Of a stretch of 14,055 nt of DNA, positions 1 to 6,561 are shown piece after piece. How positions within the stretch are numbered: the first letter of the stretch is position 1; the number at the start of each line of letters is the position of its first letter. This DNA comes from JBBDIO01 sp040880365. Its GTDB lineage: Bacteria > Chloroflexota > Anaerolineae > Caldilineales > Caldilineaceae. The notes under the pieces were generated by a model that made no database searches, had not been told where the DNA came from, and was given only the letters and a program-made list of their open reading frames with translations. Made by a program: the position numbers and the translations under genes. Location: contig JBBDIO010000235.1 of assembly GCA_040880365.1 (NCBI GenBank), positions 1 to 14,055 on the forward strand, read 5' to 3'.

Positions 1-847
1 GGTGGCGCATGAACAGGAGCACGGCGGCCACCACGATACAGACGATGGCAATCCACTGCGCCGTCGCCAGTTGACCCATGACCCACGCATCGGGGCGGAA
101 GGCTTCTACCCACAAACGGCCCAGGGGATAGGCGATAAAGTAGAGCAGGGTGGCATCGCCACGCCGCAACCGCGGCCCAAATTTCCAGATGATGAGCGCC
201 ACCACTGCAAACGCCAGCACATTCCACAGCGCTTCGTAGAAAAAGGTGGGGTGATAGCCGTTGTTGGCATACCAGGCCATCGTTTCCTGGGTGAGATTGC
301 CCACGCCACAGGGCTGGATGGCGTTGGGCAGTTCGCGCGGCAACTGGCAGGGATGGGCGGGGTTGATATGAAAGGCCCACGGCGCGCTTAGCGGCGGGCC
401 ATAGAGTTCCTGATTGACGAAATTGCCCATGCGCCCCAACGCCTGGGCGATCAATACGTTGGGCGCGATATAGTCCAGATAGCGGAGTACATTGAGCTTG
501 TTGTACCAGCAATAGACGGCGATGGCGAGGATGCCGCCCACCAGCCCGCCATAGATGCCCAGGCCGCGAAAACCGCCACTCCAGAAATTGATAATCTCGA
601 TGGGGTTTTCACGATAATAGGGCCAGCCCAGGCCATCGGCGGGCGTGCTGACCACATGATAGAGGCGTGCGCCGATGATGCCCACAATCAGCGACCAGGC
701 CAACAGGTTCCAGACATGGTCGGGGTCGTCGCCGGCGCGCTCGGCATACAGGCTGGCAATCCACGCGGCGATGACTGCCCCGCCCACAATGAAGACCCCA
801 TACCAATATAATGAGAATGGGCCAATTTGAAATATGACCGGATTCAT
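1..847 (-). CDS. lgt: Prolipoprotein diacylglyceryl transferase, 3' end outside window
   Basis: Integral membrane enzyme that moves a diacylglyceryl group from phosphatidylglycerol to the lipobox cysteine of prolipoproteins, the first step of lipoprotein maturation. I translated 282 codons with no interruption. The reading frame is still open at the window edge (last residues VLLFMRH), so perhaps only a few residues are missing. The Lgt signature GRMGNFVNQE is at residues 138-147, a GARLYHV motif at 59-65, and HPTFFYE at 199-205. Hydrophobic segments run through the protein, beginning at about residues 14-35. The ATG at 847 follows a strong Shine-Dalgarno GAGGAG (857-862) with a 9-nt spacer. 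The next gene is divergent and encodes a lipoprotein, a possible substrate. Confidence 0.95.
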   Translation of the reverse strand, partial: MNPVIFQIGPFSLYWYGVFIVGGAVIAAWIASLYAERAGDDPDHVWNLLAWSLIVGIIGARLYHVVSTPADGLGWPYYRENPIEIINFWSGGFRGLGIYGGLVGGILAIAVYCWYNKLNVLRYLDYIAPNVLIAQALGRMGNFVNQELYGPPLSAPWAFHINPAHPCQLPRELPNAIQPCGVGNLTQETMAWYANNGYHPTFFYEALWNVLAFAVVALIIWKFGPRLRRGDATLLYFIAYPLGRLWVEAFRPDAWVMGQLATAQWIAIVCIVVAAVLLFMRH

Positions 848-860
848 GTAAATTAACTCC

Positions 861-886
861 TCGATCTGACGAATAGATCTGACGTG
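861..886. repeat. 13-bp imperfect tandem repeat upstream of lgt
   Basis: Two adjacent 13-bp units, TCGATCTGACGAA (861-873) and TAGATCTGACGTG (874-886), agree at 10 of 13 positions and share the core GATCTGACG. The first copy overlaps the edge of the lgt ribosome-binding site. Seen directly; no function known. It is one of a series of similar short duplications in this window. Confidence 0.6.
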
Positions 887-1004
887 TAGAAATGCTCTGG
901 TTGCGTGGATGAGGGTAGACGTTGAATGAGTTCGATAGGGAAATCTGCCTGCATTTGAGCCATGCTGGAGTCCAGACCCAAGCGAGTAGATATATGCAAC
1001 CTTT

Positions 1005-1024
1005 CTATATCTGTTTCAGTATAG
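1005..1024. promoter_or_regulatory. Inverted repeat with a TATAGT box in the lgt/lipoprotein divergent region
   Basis: The 848-1086 interval separates lgt from the divergent lipoprotein gene. It holds a near-perfect inverted repeat: CTATATCTG, a 3-nt TTT loop, then CAGTATAG, an 8-bp stem with one bulged base. Its right arm contains TATAGT (1020-1025), a fair plus-strand -10 box for the lipoprotein gene, but I see no good -35. It could be an operator or an RNA hairpin, and chance is possible. Apart from this and the repeat at 861-886, I see nothing else in the interval. Confidence 0.3.
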
Positions 1025-1086
1025 TCGGCGGCCTCCGATCTTGCCAATCGGCGCGAGGAATCGCAAACCCTAAACGAAAGCATAGG

Positions 1087-1662
1087 GTGCGCAGGGAGTG
1101 CACGCGGCGCGGTCGGCTGCTTGCGCGAGGGCTGCCCCTTGGGCTGGTGCTGGTGATGGGGCTGCTGGTCGGCTGTCGCGGGACTGTGGCGCCTGCCCCG
1201 ATGACCACGCCCGTTGCACAGGCCGCGCAGGATTTGCCGGGCGCGGAAACCCTGCCCGACATGCCCGCGGATCAGGTGAGTGGAGAACCCGTCCAGGCCA
1301 TTCCGTGGCTAATCACCGCCGAACGCCGGGCCGCGGGGACGGGCGATTTGGCGCGGCTCGCGTTTCTGTGGGCCGAAGACAGCCGGGTGATCGATCGGCG
1401 GGGTACGGCAGGTAAAGAGGCAGATACCAGTCGCCACTATCGGTGGGAAGGCCGACCCGCGGTGTTGAGCCGGTATCGGGTGGCGGTTTTTCCCCATGCG
1501 CCGCCACCTTTGGTCGCGGATGCGCTGGCGCAGCTAGAATTGCCCCGGCTGCCCTCATTGGCAGAAGGCGCGATTCTGTCTGTGGAAAATGGCGCAGATC
1601 GCTGGCAGTTTGCGTGGCGTGGCGGGCGCTGGTGGATTCTGGAATTGAGCTATAGCTCGTAG
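1087..1662 (+). CDS. NTF2-like (SnoaL-type) lipoprotein, function unknown
   Basis: The only confident plus-strand gene. From the GTG at 1087 the 191-residue product begins with an arginine-rich n-region, a hydrophobic core (LPLGLVLVMGLLVG) and the lipobox LVGC. Cys30 (codon at 1174) would be lipidated after Lgt and signal peptidase II processing. After a Pro/Ala-rich tether, the rest (ITAERRAAGTGDLARLAFLW, then EGRPAVLSRYRVAVFP, ending in DRWQFAWRGGRWWILELSYS) resembles the cone-shaped NTF2/SnoaL fold. Such domains bind small ligands or act as accessory domains, so the specific role cannot be told. The same frame is open upstream to an ATG at 922, but that start would put 84 residues before the lipobox cysteine, which does not fit a signal peptide. 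The Shine-Dalgarno before 1087 is weak. Confidence 0.7.
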   Translation: MRRECTRRGRLLARGLPLGLVLVMGLLVGCRGTVAPAPMTTPVAQAAQDLPGAETLPDMPADQVSGEPVQAIPWLITAERRAAGTGDLARLAFLWAEDSRVIDRRGTAGKEADTSRHYRWEGRPAVLSRYRVAVFPHAPPPLVADALAQLELPRLPSLAEGAILSVENGADRWQFAWRGGRWWILELSYSS

Positions 1663-1684
1663 GTACAGATAGTAGGTAAAGATG
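1659..1684. repeat. 13-bp tandem repeat overlapping the lipoprotein stop codon
   Basis: GTAGGTACAGATA (1659-1671) and GTAGGTAAAGATG (1672-1684) agree at 11 of 13 positions. The first copy contains the TAG stop of the lipoprotein gene (1660-1662), so the duplication begins exactly at the gene end. Seen directly; no function assigned. Confidence 0.65.
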
Positions 1685-1695
1685 GGGCAGACGGT

Positions 1696-1716
1696 GGCAG
1701 ATGGCTTGAATCTGCC
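1696..1716. terminator. Candidate bidirectional terminator between convergent genes
   Basis: GGCAGAT (1696-1702), a 7-nt loop, then ATCTGCC (1710-1716) form a perfect 7-bp stem between the convergent lipoprotein and M28-like genes. There is no convincing T-run on either side, so it is not a classical intrinsic terminator. Its position between two facing gene ends is the main argument. Confidence 0.4.
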
Positions 1717-1740
1717 TGTGTGCCAGGGGTGGTGTGTATA

Positions 1741-2688
1741 CTAAAAAGGTGCGCCGCGCTCTAGCCAGGTTTTGAGCGTGCGTCCAATCTGTTCCATGGC
1801 TTGCGCGCTCAGCTTGTCGACGGTATCGGCAATGGTATGCCGATAGGGATAATTCAGCCCGGCAATGGCGATGGCAGGAATTCCCTGTTCGCGAAAGCGT
1901 ACATGCGTATTGATGAGACCTTCGCCCGAAGATTGCACACGCCAGCCCACATAGCCCTGTTCCTGGCTGATCTGCCAGATGCTGGTCTGGAGCGCCGGGT
2001 CACTTTCGCCCGCGGCATAGAATTCCTGTTCCAGCCCGCCCACCTGGGCCACATGCACGGCAAAGCGCGGCCCGACACAGCGGGGGAAGTCTTCTTCAAA
2101 GCGGCTGAGGAAAATTTGTGCGCCGCCATTGGCGGGCCAACCTTCCAGCCCGCCATTGTCTTCGGCATCCAGAAAGACCATGCAGACCGTGTGGCCGGTG
2201 AGCGCGACATCCAGCGTGCGGCCCAGTTCCAGCAGCACACCCACGCCCGATGCGCCGGCATTGGCGCCGCCCGCGGGTTGAATGTGGTTGGCGACCTGGG
2301 GATCCCGGTCGGCATAGACGCGTGAATCGTAGTGCGTCGTGAGCAGGGCGACCCGCTGGTTGGCAATGCCGCCGCCGCCCTGAATGGCGACAATGTTGCG
2401 CGCGGGCGTGCCATTGATGGTGAAGGGTTGGATGATTACATCCCAACCCTGTTCGCGCAACTGCTCGATAATCCAGTCACCGGCACGAATATTGGGTTCG
2501 GTGCCCGTAATGCGGTCGCCAAATTCCGTCTGTTCCACGGCATAGCGCAGGGCTTGTTCGCCCGAAAATGGTTCGGCGGTCAGGCTGGGTGAAAGCAACC
2601 CATAGCCCAGATAGGCAAAGAATCCCACGGCGCCGGCGAGTACAATGACCAAAAACAGTTCAATGCTATAGCTGCGTAATCGTCTCAT
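1741..2688 (-). CDS. M28-family peptidase-like membrane-anchored protein, probably inactive
   Basis: A 315-residue protein with one N-terminal membrane anchor (IELFLVIVLAGAVGFFAYLG) and an extracytoplasmic M28 (aminopeptidase/glutaminyl cyclase) fold. Family landmarks are clear: TTHYDSR, GANAGASGVGVLLELGR, FLDAEDNGGLEGW and NYPYRHTIADTVDK. However, the bridging metal aspartate expected in GAN-D-GASG is Ala, and the aspartate expected in the later VDMVGD-type strand is Ala (VAQVGG). The first His, the Glu-Asp pair and the last His remain. A pseudo-peptidase is therefore more likely than an active one. I chose the ATG at 2688 because GGAAA lies just upstream; a GTG at 2736 would add 16 residues but lies within a hairpin and lacks a Shine-Dalgarno. 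It is 58 bp downstream of der and may be co-transcribed with it. Confidence 0.85.
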   Translation of the reverse strand: MRRLRSYSIELFLVIVLAGAVGFFAYLGYGLLSPSLTAEPFSGEQALRYAVEQTEFGDRITGTEPNIRAGDWIIEQLREQGWDVIIQPFTINGTPARNIVAIQGGGGIANQRVALLTTHYDSRVYADRDPQVANHIQPAGGANAGASGVGVLLELGRTLDVALTGHTVCMVFLDAEDNGGLEGWPANGGAQIFLSRFEEDFPRCVGPRFAVHVAQVGGLEQEFYAAGESDPALQTSIWQISQEQGYVGWRVQSSGEGLINTHVRFREQGIPAIAIAGLNYPYRHTIADTVDKLSAQAMEQIGRTLKTWLERGAPF

Positions 2689-2704
2689 CAGTTTCCATGG
2701 TCCA

Positions 2705-2741
2705 GGCCGGTGTTCCCTGCAATCGCGGGGGCGCACCGGCC
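2705..2741 (-). promoter_or_regulatory. GC-rich intercistronic hairpin between der and the M28-like gene
   Basis: GGCCGGTG (2705-2712) and CACCGGCC (2734-2741) are perfect 8-bp inverted arms around a 21-nt loop, and the stem can extend through two G-U pairs. It lies between the der stop and the chosen start of the next gene. With no U-run after it, it looks more like an RNA stabiliser, processing site or weak attenuator than a strong terminator. Confidence 0.5.
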
Positions 2742-2746
2742 CAGGT

Positions 2747-4129
2747 TTACTCTTTCACACTGCGCGGACGCAGGAAAATCTGAATGGGCGTGCCTGCAAA
2801 CGGATAGTGGGCGCGGATTTGATTTTCCAGATAGCGCACATAGGAGAAGTGGGCCAATTCGGGATCGTTGACAAAGATCACAAAGGTGGGCGGCGATACC
2901 GCGACCTGCGTACCATAGTAGATGCGGAAAGGACGCCCCAGGCGCGACGGCGGGGGGTTGCCCTCATAGGCGCGGGTCAGGAGTTGGTTGAATTCGCTGG
3001 TGCCCAATCGGTGCTGGCGGGCGTCGGCGACTTCCAGCGCGGTGGGCAACACCGTGTTGATGCGCTGGCCCGTTTTGGCGCTGATGAAGATGACCGGCAC
3101 ATAGTCCAGGAAGCGCAATTCGGTGCGGATCTTGCGCGTGAATTCCAGCATGGTGTGGTTGTCTTTTTCCAGCGCATCCCATTTGTTGACGACAACGACC
3201 ACACCTTTTTTCATCTCCAGCACATAGCCCGCCACATGGGCATCCTGGGCGGTAAGCCCCTCTACGGCGTCGAGGAGCAACAGGGCCACATCGGCGCGGT
3301 CGATACTGCGCATACTGCGCAACACGCTATATTTTTCGATGCCCGGTTCCACCTTGCCGCGCCGGCGCACGCCTGCCGTATCGATCAGGGTAATCGTCTG
3401 GCCGTGATATTTAATCTGGGTATCGATGGGGTCGCGGGTGGTGCCGGGCACATCGCTGACAATGGCGCGTTCCAGGCCCAGCATGGCGTTGAGCAGGCTG
3501 CTCTTGCCCACATTGGGCCGCCCCACAATGGCAATACCAATGCCTTCGACAGATTCTTCTTCAAAAGGATAGGGCGGCAAAACTTTGACCACTTCGTCCA
3601 GGAGATCGCCGACGCCTTCGCCGTGATAGGCGCTGATGGCGATTGGCTCTGCCAGACCCAGTTGCCAGAATTCGACGGCGTCGAGTTGGCTTTGGCGACT
3701 TTCGCTTTTGTTCACCGCCACAAAGATGGGCTTTTCGGTGGCGCGCAAGACCGCGGCAATATCGCTATCGGCGGCGGTGACGCCATCGCGCCCATCGACC
3801 ACCAGAATCACCGCGTCGGCCTCTTCCAGCGCCAGCCGCGCCTGGTTTTGAATGTGTTCGACAAAGTTGACCGAATCGGTCGCCAGAGGGGTCTGTACGG
3901 CGTGGCGCGAGCGTTTGCCGTGCAGCTCCGAGGGCGCTTCCAGCCCGCCGGTGTCGATGACAATAAAGCCGACGCCATTCCAGTCGCTGTCGCCATAGAT
4001 GCGGTCGCGCGTGGTGCCGGGCAGATCCTCGACAATCGCGGTGCGGCTGCCGACGAGCTTATTAAATAAGGTTGATTTTCCTACATTGGGCCGGCCTACC
4101 AACGCCACGACCGGTTTTCGCTGACTCAT
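2747..4129 (-). CDS. der: Ribosome assembly GTPase Der (EngA)
   Basis: Essential tandem GTPase that helps assemble the 50S subunit. In the 460 residues, domain 1 has GRPNVGKST (12-20), DTGG (59-62), NKSE (140-143) and SA (166-167). Domain 2 has GRPNVGKSS (203-211), DTAG (250-253), NKWD (315-318) and SAK (350-352). A KH-like domain fills the C-terminus from about 355. The Asp-to-Glu change in the first NKxD motif is an unusual but plausible guanine-binding variant. About 18 extra residues (roughly 65-84) lie after DTGG in the switch II region, where other Der proteins are short. Start is the ATG at 4129. A pair of TATAAT boxes lies 70-103 bp upstream, suggesting its own promoter. Confidence 0.97.
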   Translation of the reverse strand: MSQRKPVVALVGRPNVGKSTLFNKLVGSRTAIVEDLPGTTRDRIYGDSDWNGVGFIVIDTGGLEAPSELHGKRSRHAVQTPLATDSVNFVEHIQNQARLALEEADAVILVVDGRDGVTAADSDIAAVLRATEKPIFVAVNKSESRQSQLDAVEFWQLGLAEPIAISAYHGEGVGDLLDEVVKVLPPYPFEEESVEGIGIAIVGRPNVGKSSLLNAMLGLERAIVSDVPGTTRDPIDTQIKYHGQTITLIDTAGVRRRGKVEPGIEKYSVLRSMRSIDRADVALLLLDAVEGLTAQDAHVAGYVLEMKKGVVVVVNKWDALEKDNHTMLEFTRKIRTELRFLDYVPVIFISAKTGQRINTVLPTALEVADARQHRLGTSEFNQLLTRAYEGNPPPSRLGRPFRIYYGTQVAVSPPTFVIFVNDPELAHFSYVRYLENQIRAHYPFAGTPIQIFLRPRSVKE

Positions 4130-4194
4130 TGCTTACATTTCCTTGAATGGATACCCCGCGCCCAGGTGGAACAGCCCATCTGCGCAGTTTCGCG

Positions 4195-4232
4195 TTCTAT
4201 TATAACGCGCGGGGAACAATCTTTCTATTATA
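4195..4232 (-). promoter_or_regulatory. Twin -10 boxes, candidate promoter of der
   Basis: The 10-mer TTCTATTATA (plus strand) occurs twice, at 4195-4204 and 4223-4232, 28 bp apart. On the minus strand each reads TATAATAGAA and supplies a perfect TATAAT -10 box facing der. No good -35 accompanies either. The nearer box sits in the loop region of an inverted repeat, CGCGTT (4191-4196) and AACGCG (4204-4209). The farther one lies a few bases beyond the cdaR stop codon. These boxes suggest der is transcribed independently of cdaA-cdaR. Confidence 0.5.
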
Positions 4233-4235
4233 CCT

Positions 4236-5675
4236 CTAGGGAGCCGGCATGGCCGGATTTGATTCCGGCGCGTTGGTTGGCGATTCGGGTTGGCTGGGGC
4301 TTGTTGTGGCGTCTGGTGTGGCAGCCGGGGTCCCCGCCGGGGCCGCGGCGTCGGGTGTGTCATCCGGTTCGAGCGGGAGATTGGTGCGCGGATCGCCTTC
4401 CGCGCCATTTAGCAGCGGGTCGGGTGTCTCTAGCGCCGAGGGGCGGACCAACACTTCCACGCTTTGGGGCAAGACCCCTTCGGCGCGGATGCCGGTGGGC
4501 ACCACCACCCGCGGCACGACGACATGGTTGCCCACCACCAGCCCCGACAGATCCAGAATTACAAAGATATCGTCGGGTTCCAGCGATTCCAGCAGGGGCA
4601 ACGGCCCGCTGAGGATCACATCCACCATATCCAGCGCGACGGTTGCCTCCAGTCCGGGACCCAGCCCCTGGATCACCGGCGCCTGGCGCGCGGTGCTGCC
4701 CCCTTCGATGGCCGCGATGCTAATCGTCACATCTACCACGTTGGCGTCGAACAAGGTGACGCCTTCGGGGATATTGAGTTGCACCCGCTGTTGCAGTTCG
4801 CCGGTGGCGCCTGTCAGCGAGATCGCCTCGGTTTCGACAAAGCCGGGCACCTCGGCCAATACATCGACTGCGCCCGAAAGGACGACGGTAGAGGGGTTGA
4901 CCCGTACATTGCTCAGCCGATAGCCCGCGGCGGGCTGGCCGTTGAGGTTGACGCGCACGGCCACTTCCTTGCGCCCCGGCCATTGTTCTACCGGCACAAT
5001 AATCTGTACAGTCGTGGGCGCGCTTTCGACGCGTGGCACCGTTTGGCCCTGGCTGTTTTGGACGACAATCGGTTGTGTGCGTTCTACCTGGCTTTTGGCA
5101 TTGCGCATAAAGACTTCTGCGCGCGCGCTTACCACCTGGTTGACCTGGGTTTCGGGGCCACGCACTGTTACGCTCACAGGCTCGACAATCGGCGGTTGCC
5201 ATTCATAGCCAAAGGCTGCGGCGTCCATGATATCGACGCGCACAGGCACAGTGCGTTCGATGATTTCATCGATCTGCACGCGCAATTGGGCGCGCTGTAC
5301 GCTGGCAACGCTCATCTGCGGATCCAACACTTCGACGGTCACCGGCACATCGTGGGTACCATTGCCCAGCCCCGCCAGATTGATAAAGGCGATGAAGTCG
5401 CCCACGTTCAGGCTTTCCCAATTGTTCTGGGGGCCTTGCAGTGTTACGCTCACGGTTTCGCGGCTTAGATCCTGGACGATCTGATATTGCGCCGCCAGCC
5501 CGCGCACAGAGACCGCGATCTGCTCATTAAATTGCCGTTGGACGATAGGGTTTTCCTGATTGACTGCAATCAGCCACACGATCACCGCCAACACCAACGA
5601 GAGCAACAGCGTCGAAATCTGTTCGCCCAACCGTCGCCAGCGGGTACGTGAGGCTCGCAGGGTACCGACTTTCAA
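4236..5675 (-). CDS. cdaR: YbbR-domain protein CdaR, regulator of the c-di-AMP synthase
   Basis: A 479-residue protein with a cytoplasmic basic N-terminus, one membrane helix (about 20-38, STLLLSLVLAVIVWLIAVNQ) and then a long extracytoplasmic region of about four YbbR repeats. Typical repeat signatures are VSVTLQGP, VSVTVRGP and VDVILSGP. The last 60 or so residues are Pro/Ala/Thr-rich and probably disordered. In Firmicutes, CdaR binds and modulates CdaA at the membrane, and the pairing here (12 bp after the cdaA stop) supports the same role. The start is TTG at 5675 with GAGG just upstream (5' GAGGCGAATTTTG); no ATG or GTG fits as well. The name rests on domain type and gene order, not on close sequence identity. 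Confidence 0.88.
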   Translation of the reverse strand: MKVGTLRASRTRWRRLGEQISTLLLSLVLAVIVWLIAVNQENPIVQRQFNEQIAVSVRGLAAQYQIVQDLSRETVSVTLQGPQNNWESLNVGDFIAFINLAGLGNGTHDVPVTVEVLDPQMSVASVQRAQLRVQIDEIIERTVPVRVDIMDAAAFGYEWQPPIVEPVSVTVRGPETQVNQVVSARAEVFMRNAKSQVERTQPIVVQNSQGQTVPRVESAPTTVQIIVPVEQWPGRKEVAVRVNLNGQPAAGYRLSNVRVNPSTVVLSGAVDVLAEVPGFVETEAISLTGATGELQQRVQLNIPEGVTLFDANVVDVTISIAAIEGGSTARQAPVIQGLGPGLEATVALDMVDVILSGPLPLLESLEPDDIFVILDLSGLVVGNHVVVPRVVVPTGIRAEGVLPQSVEVLVRPSALETPDPLLNGAEGDPRTNLPLEPDDTPDAAAPAGTPAATPDATTSPSQPESPTNAPESNPAMPAP

Positions 5676-5687
5676 AATTCGCCTCGC

Positions 5688-6458
5688 TTAGGGTCGATAA
5701 AAGTCGCTCAACAGCGTGCGCAGCCTGCCGCTTTCGATGCGGAGGATGCGCCCGTTGCGTGCGACGGAAATGCGGCCGGTTTCTTCGGATACGGCGACTG
5801 CCAGGGCATCGGCCTGTTCGGTGACGCCAATCGCGGCCCGGTGCCGGGTGCCCAATTGCGAATCGCCCAGGTCGCGCTGGGAGAGGGGCAAGACGCAGCC
5901 CGCCGCCGCGACGCGGTCGCCACTGATGATCACCGCCCCATCGTGCAGGGGGGTATTGGGGAAAAAGAGCGTGGTCAATAGTTCGGCAGATACCGCAGCA
6001 TCCAGCTCGGTGCCCCGGTCGATGAGTTCTTTCAAACCGGTTGTTCCTTCAAAAACCAGGATGGCCCCGATTTTACGGCCGGCCATCAATTCCACAGCCT
6101 TGATTACCTCGTTGATAACCTGTTGGGTACTGGTGTTGTCGGCGCGCCGCAGCAAGAGCGGCGTGGACCGTCCCACCCGTTCCAGAGCGCGGCGCAGTTC
6201 CGGTTGAAAAATGACCGGAATGGCGACCAGCAACAGTGCGCCGCTGCTATTGAGCAGCCAGCGAAACGCGGTGAGATCTACAACCTGGTTAACCGCGGCG
6301 GTGAGCAATACCAATACCAGAATGCCGCGCACCAACTGGATCGCCTGGGTGCCGCGAAACAAGGCCAGCACGAGATAGAACGCGGCGGTGACCAGCGCAA
6401 TATCCAGTAAATTGCGAAATTCTGCCAGGCGACCCAGCAAGATGAGGAAATCGGTCAT
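5688..6458 (-). CDS. cdaA: Diadenylate cyclase CdaA (c-di-AMP synthase)
   Basis: Membrane-bound enzyme that condenses two ATP into the second messenger c-di-AMP, which controls potassium and osmolyte balance. From the ATG at 6458 the product is 256 residues, close to the family's usual 270. It has three membrane helices (about 16-36, 40-57, 70-85), then a DAC domain with the catalytic DGA motif in LHDGAVII (172-179) and RHR in GTRHRAAIG (203-211). The ATG lies only 3 bases from the assembly gap, so its ribosome-binding site and any upstream start are unseen; homologous N-termini make this start reasonable. cdaR follows after 12 bp. Confidence 0.95.
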   Translation of the reverse strand: MTDFLILLGRLAEFRNLLDIALVTAAFYLVLALFRGTQAIQLVRGILVLVLLTAAVNQVVDLTAFRWLLNSSGALLLVAIPVIFQPELRRALERVGRSTPLLLRRADNTSTQQVINEVIKAVELMAGRKIGAILVFEGTTGLKELIDRGTELDAAVSAELLTTLFFPNTPLHDGAVIISGDRVAAAGCVLPLSQRDLGDSQLGTRHRAAIGVTEQADALAVAVSEETGRISVARNGRILRIESGRLRTLLSDFYRP

Positions 6459-6461
6459 CTT

Positions 6462-6561
6462 NNNNNNNNNNNNNNNNNNNNNNNNNNNNNNNNNNNNNNN
6501 NNNNNNNNNNNNNNNNNNNNNNNNNNNNNNNNNNNNNNNNNNNNNNNNNNNNNNNNNNNNN
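6462..6561. other. Assembly gap, 100 N
   Basis: Exactly 100 undetermined bases, the usual placeholder for a scaffold join of unknown size. It hides the last codons and stop of argF and the leader of cdaA. The frames of the two genes happen to stay in phase across the Ns, which makes a false 591-residue fusion; they are two separate proteins. Confidence 0.98.

Noticed and set aside
922..1086. N-terminal extension of the lipoprotein to the ATG at 922
   Set aside because: It would place a lipoprotein signal peptide about 55 residues inside the protein, and no Shine-Dalgarno precedes it.
2689..2736. GTG start at 2736 for the M28-like protein
   Set aside because: The extension MRPRDCREHRPGPWKL has no family match, lies in a hairpin and lacks a Shine-Dalgarno; the ATG at 2688 has GGAAA upstream.
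2807..4069. Long plus-strand open frame opposite der, and similar ones opposite cdaR, the membrane protein and the glycosidase
   Set aside because: They mirror the codons of strong genes on the other strand, have no domain signature and are typical of GC-rich DNA.
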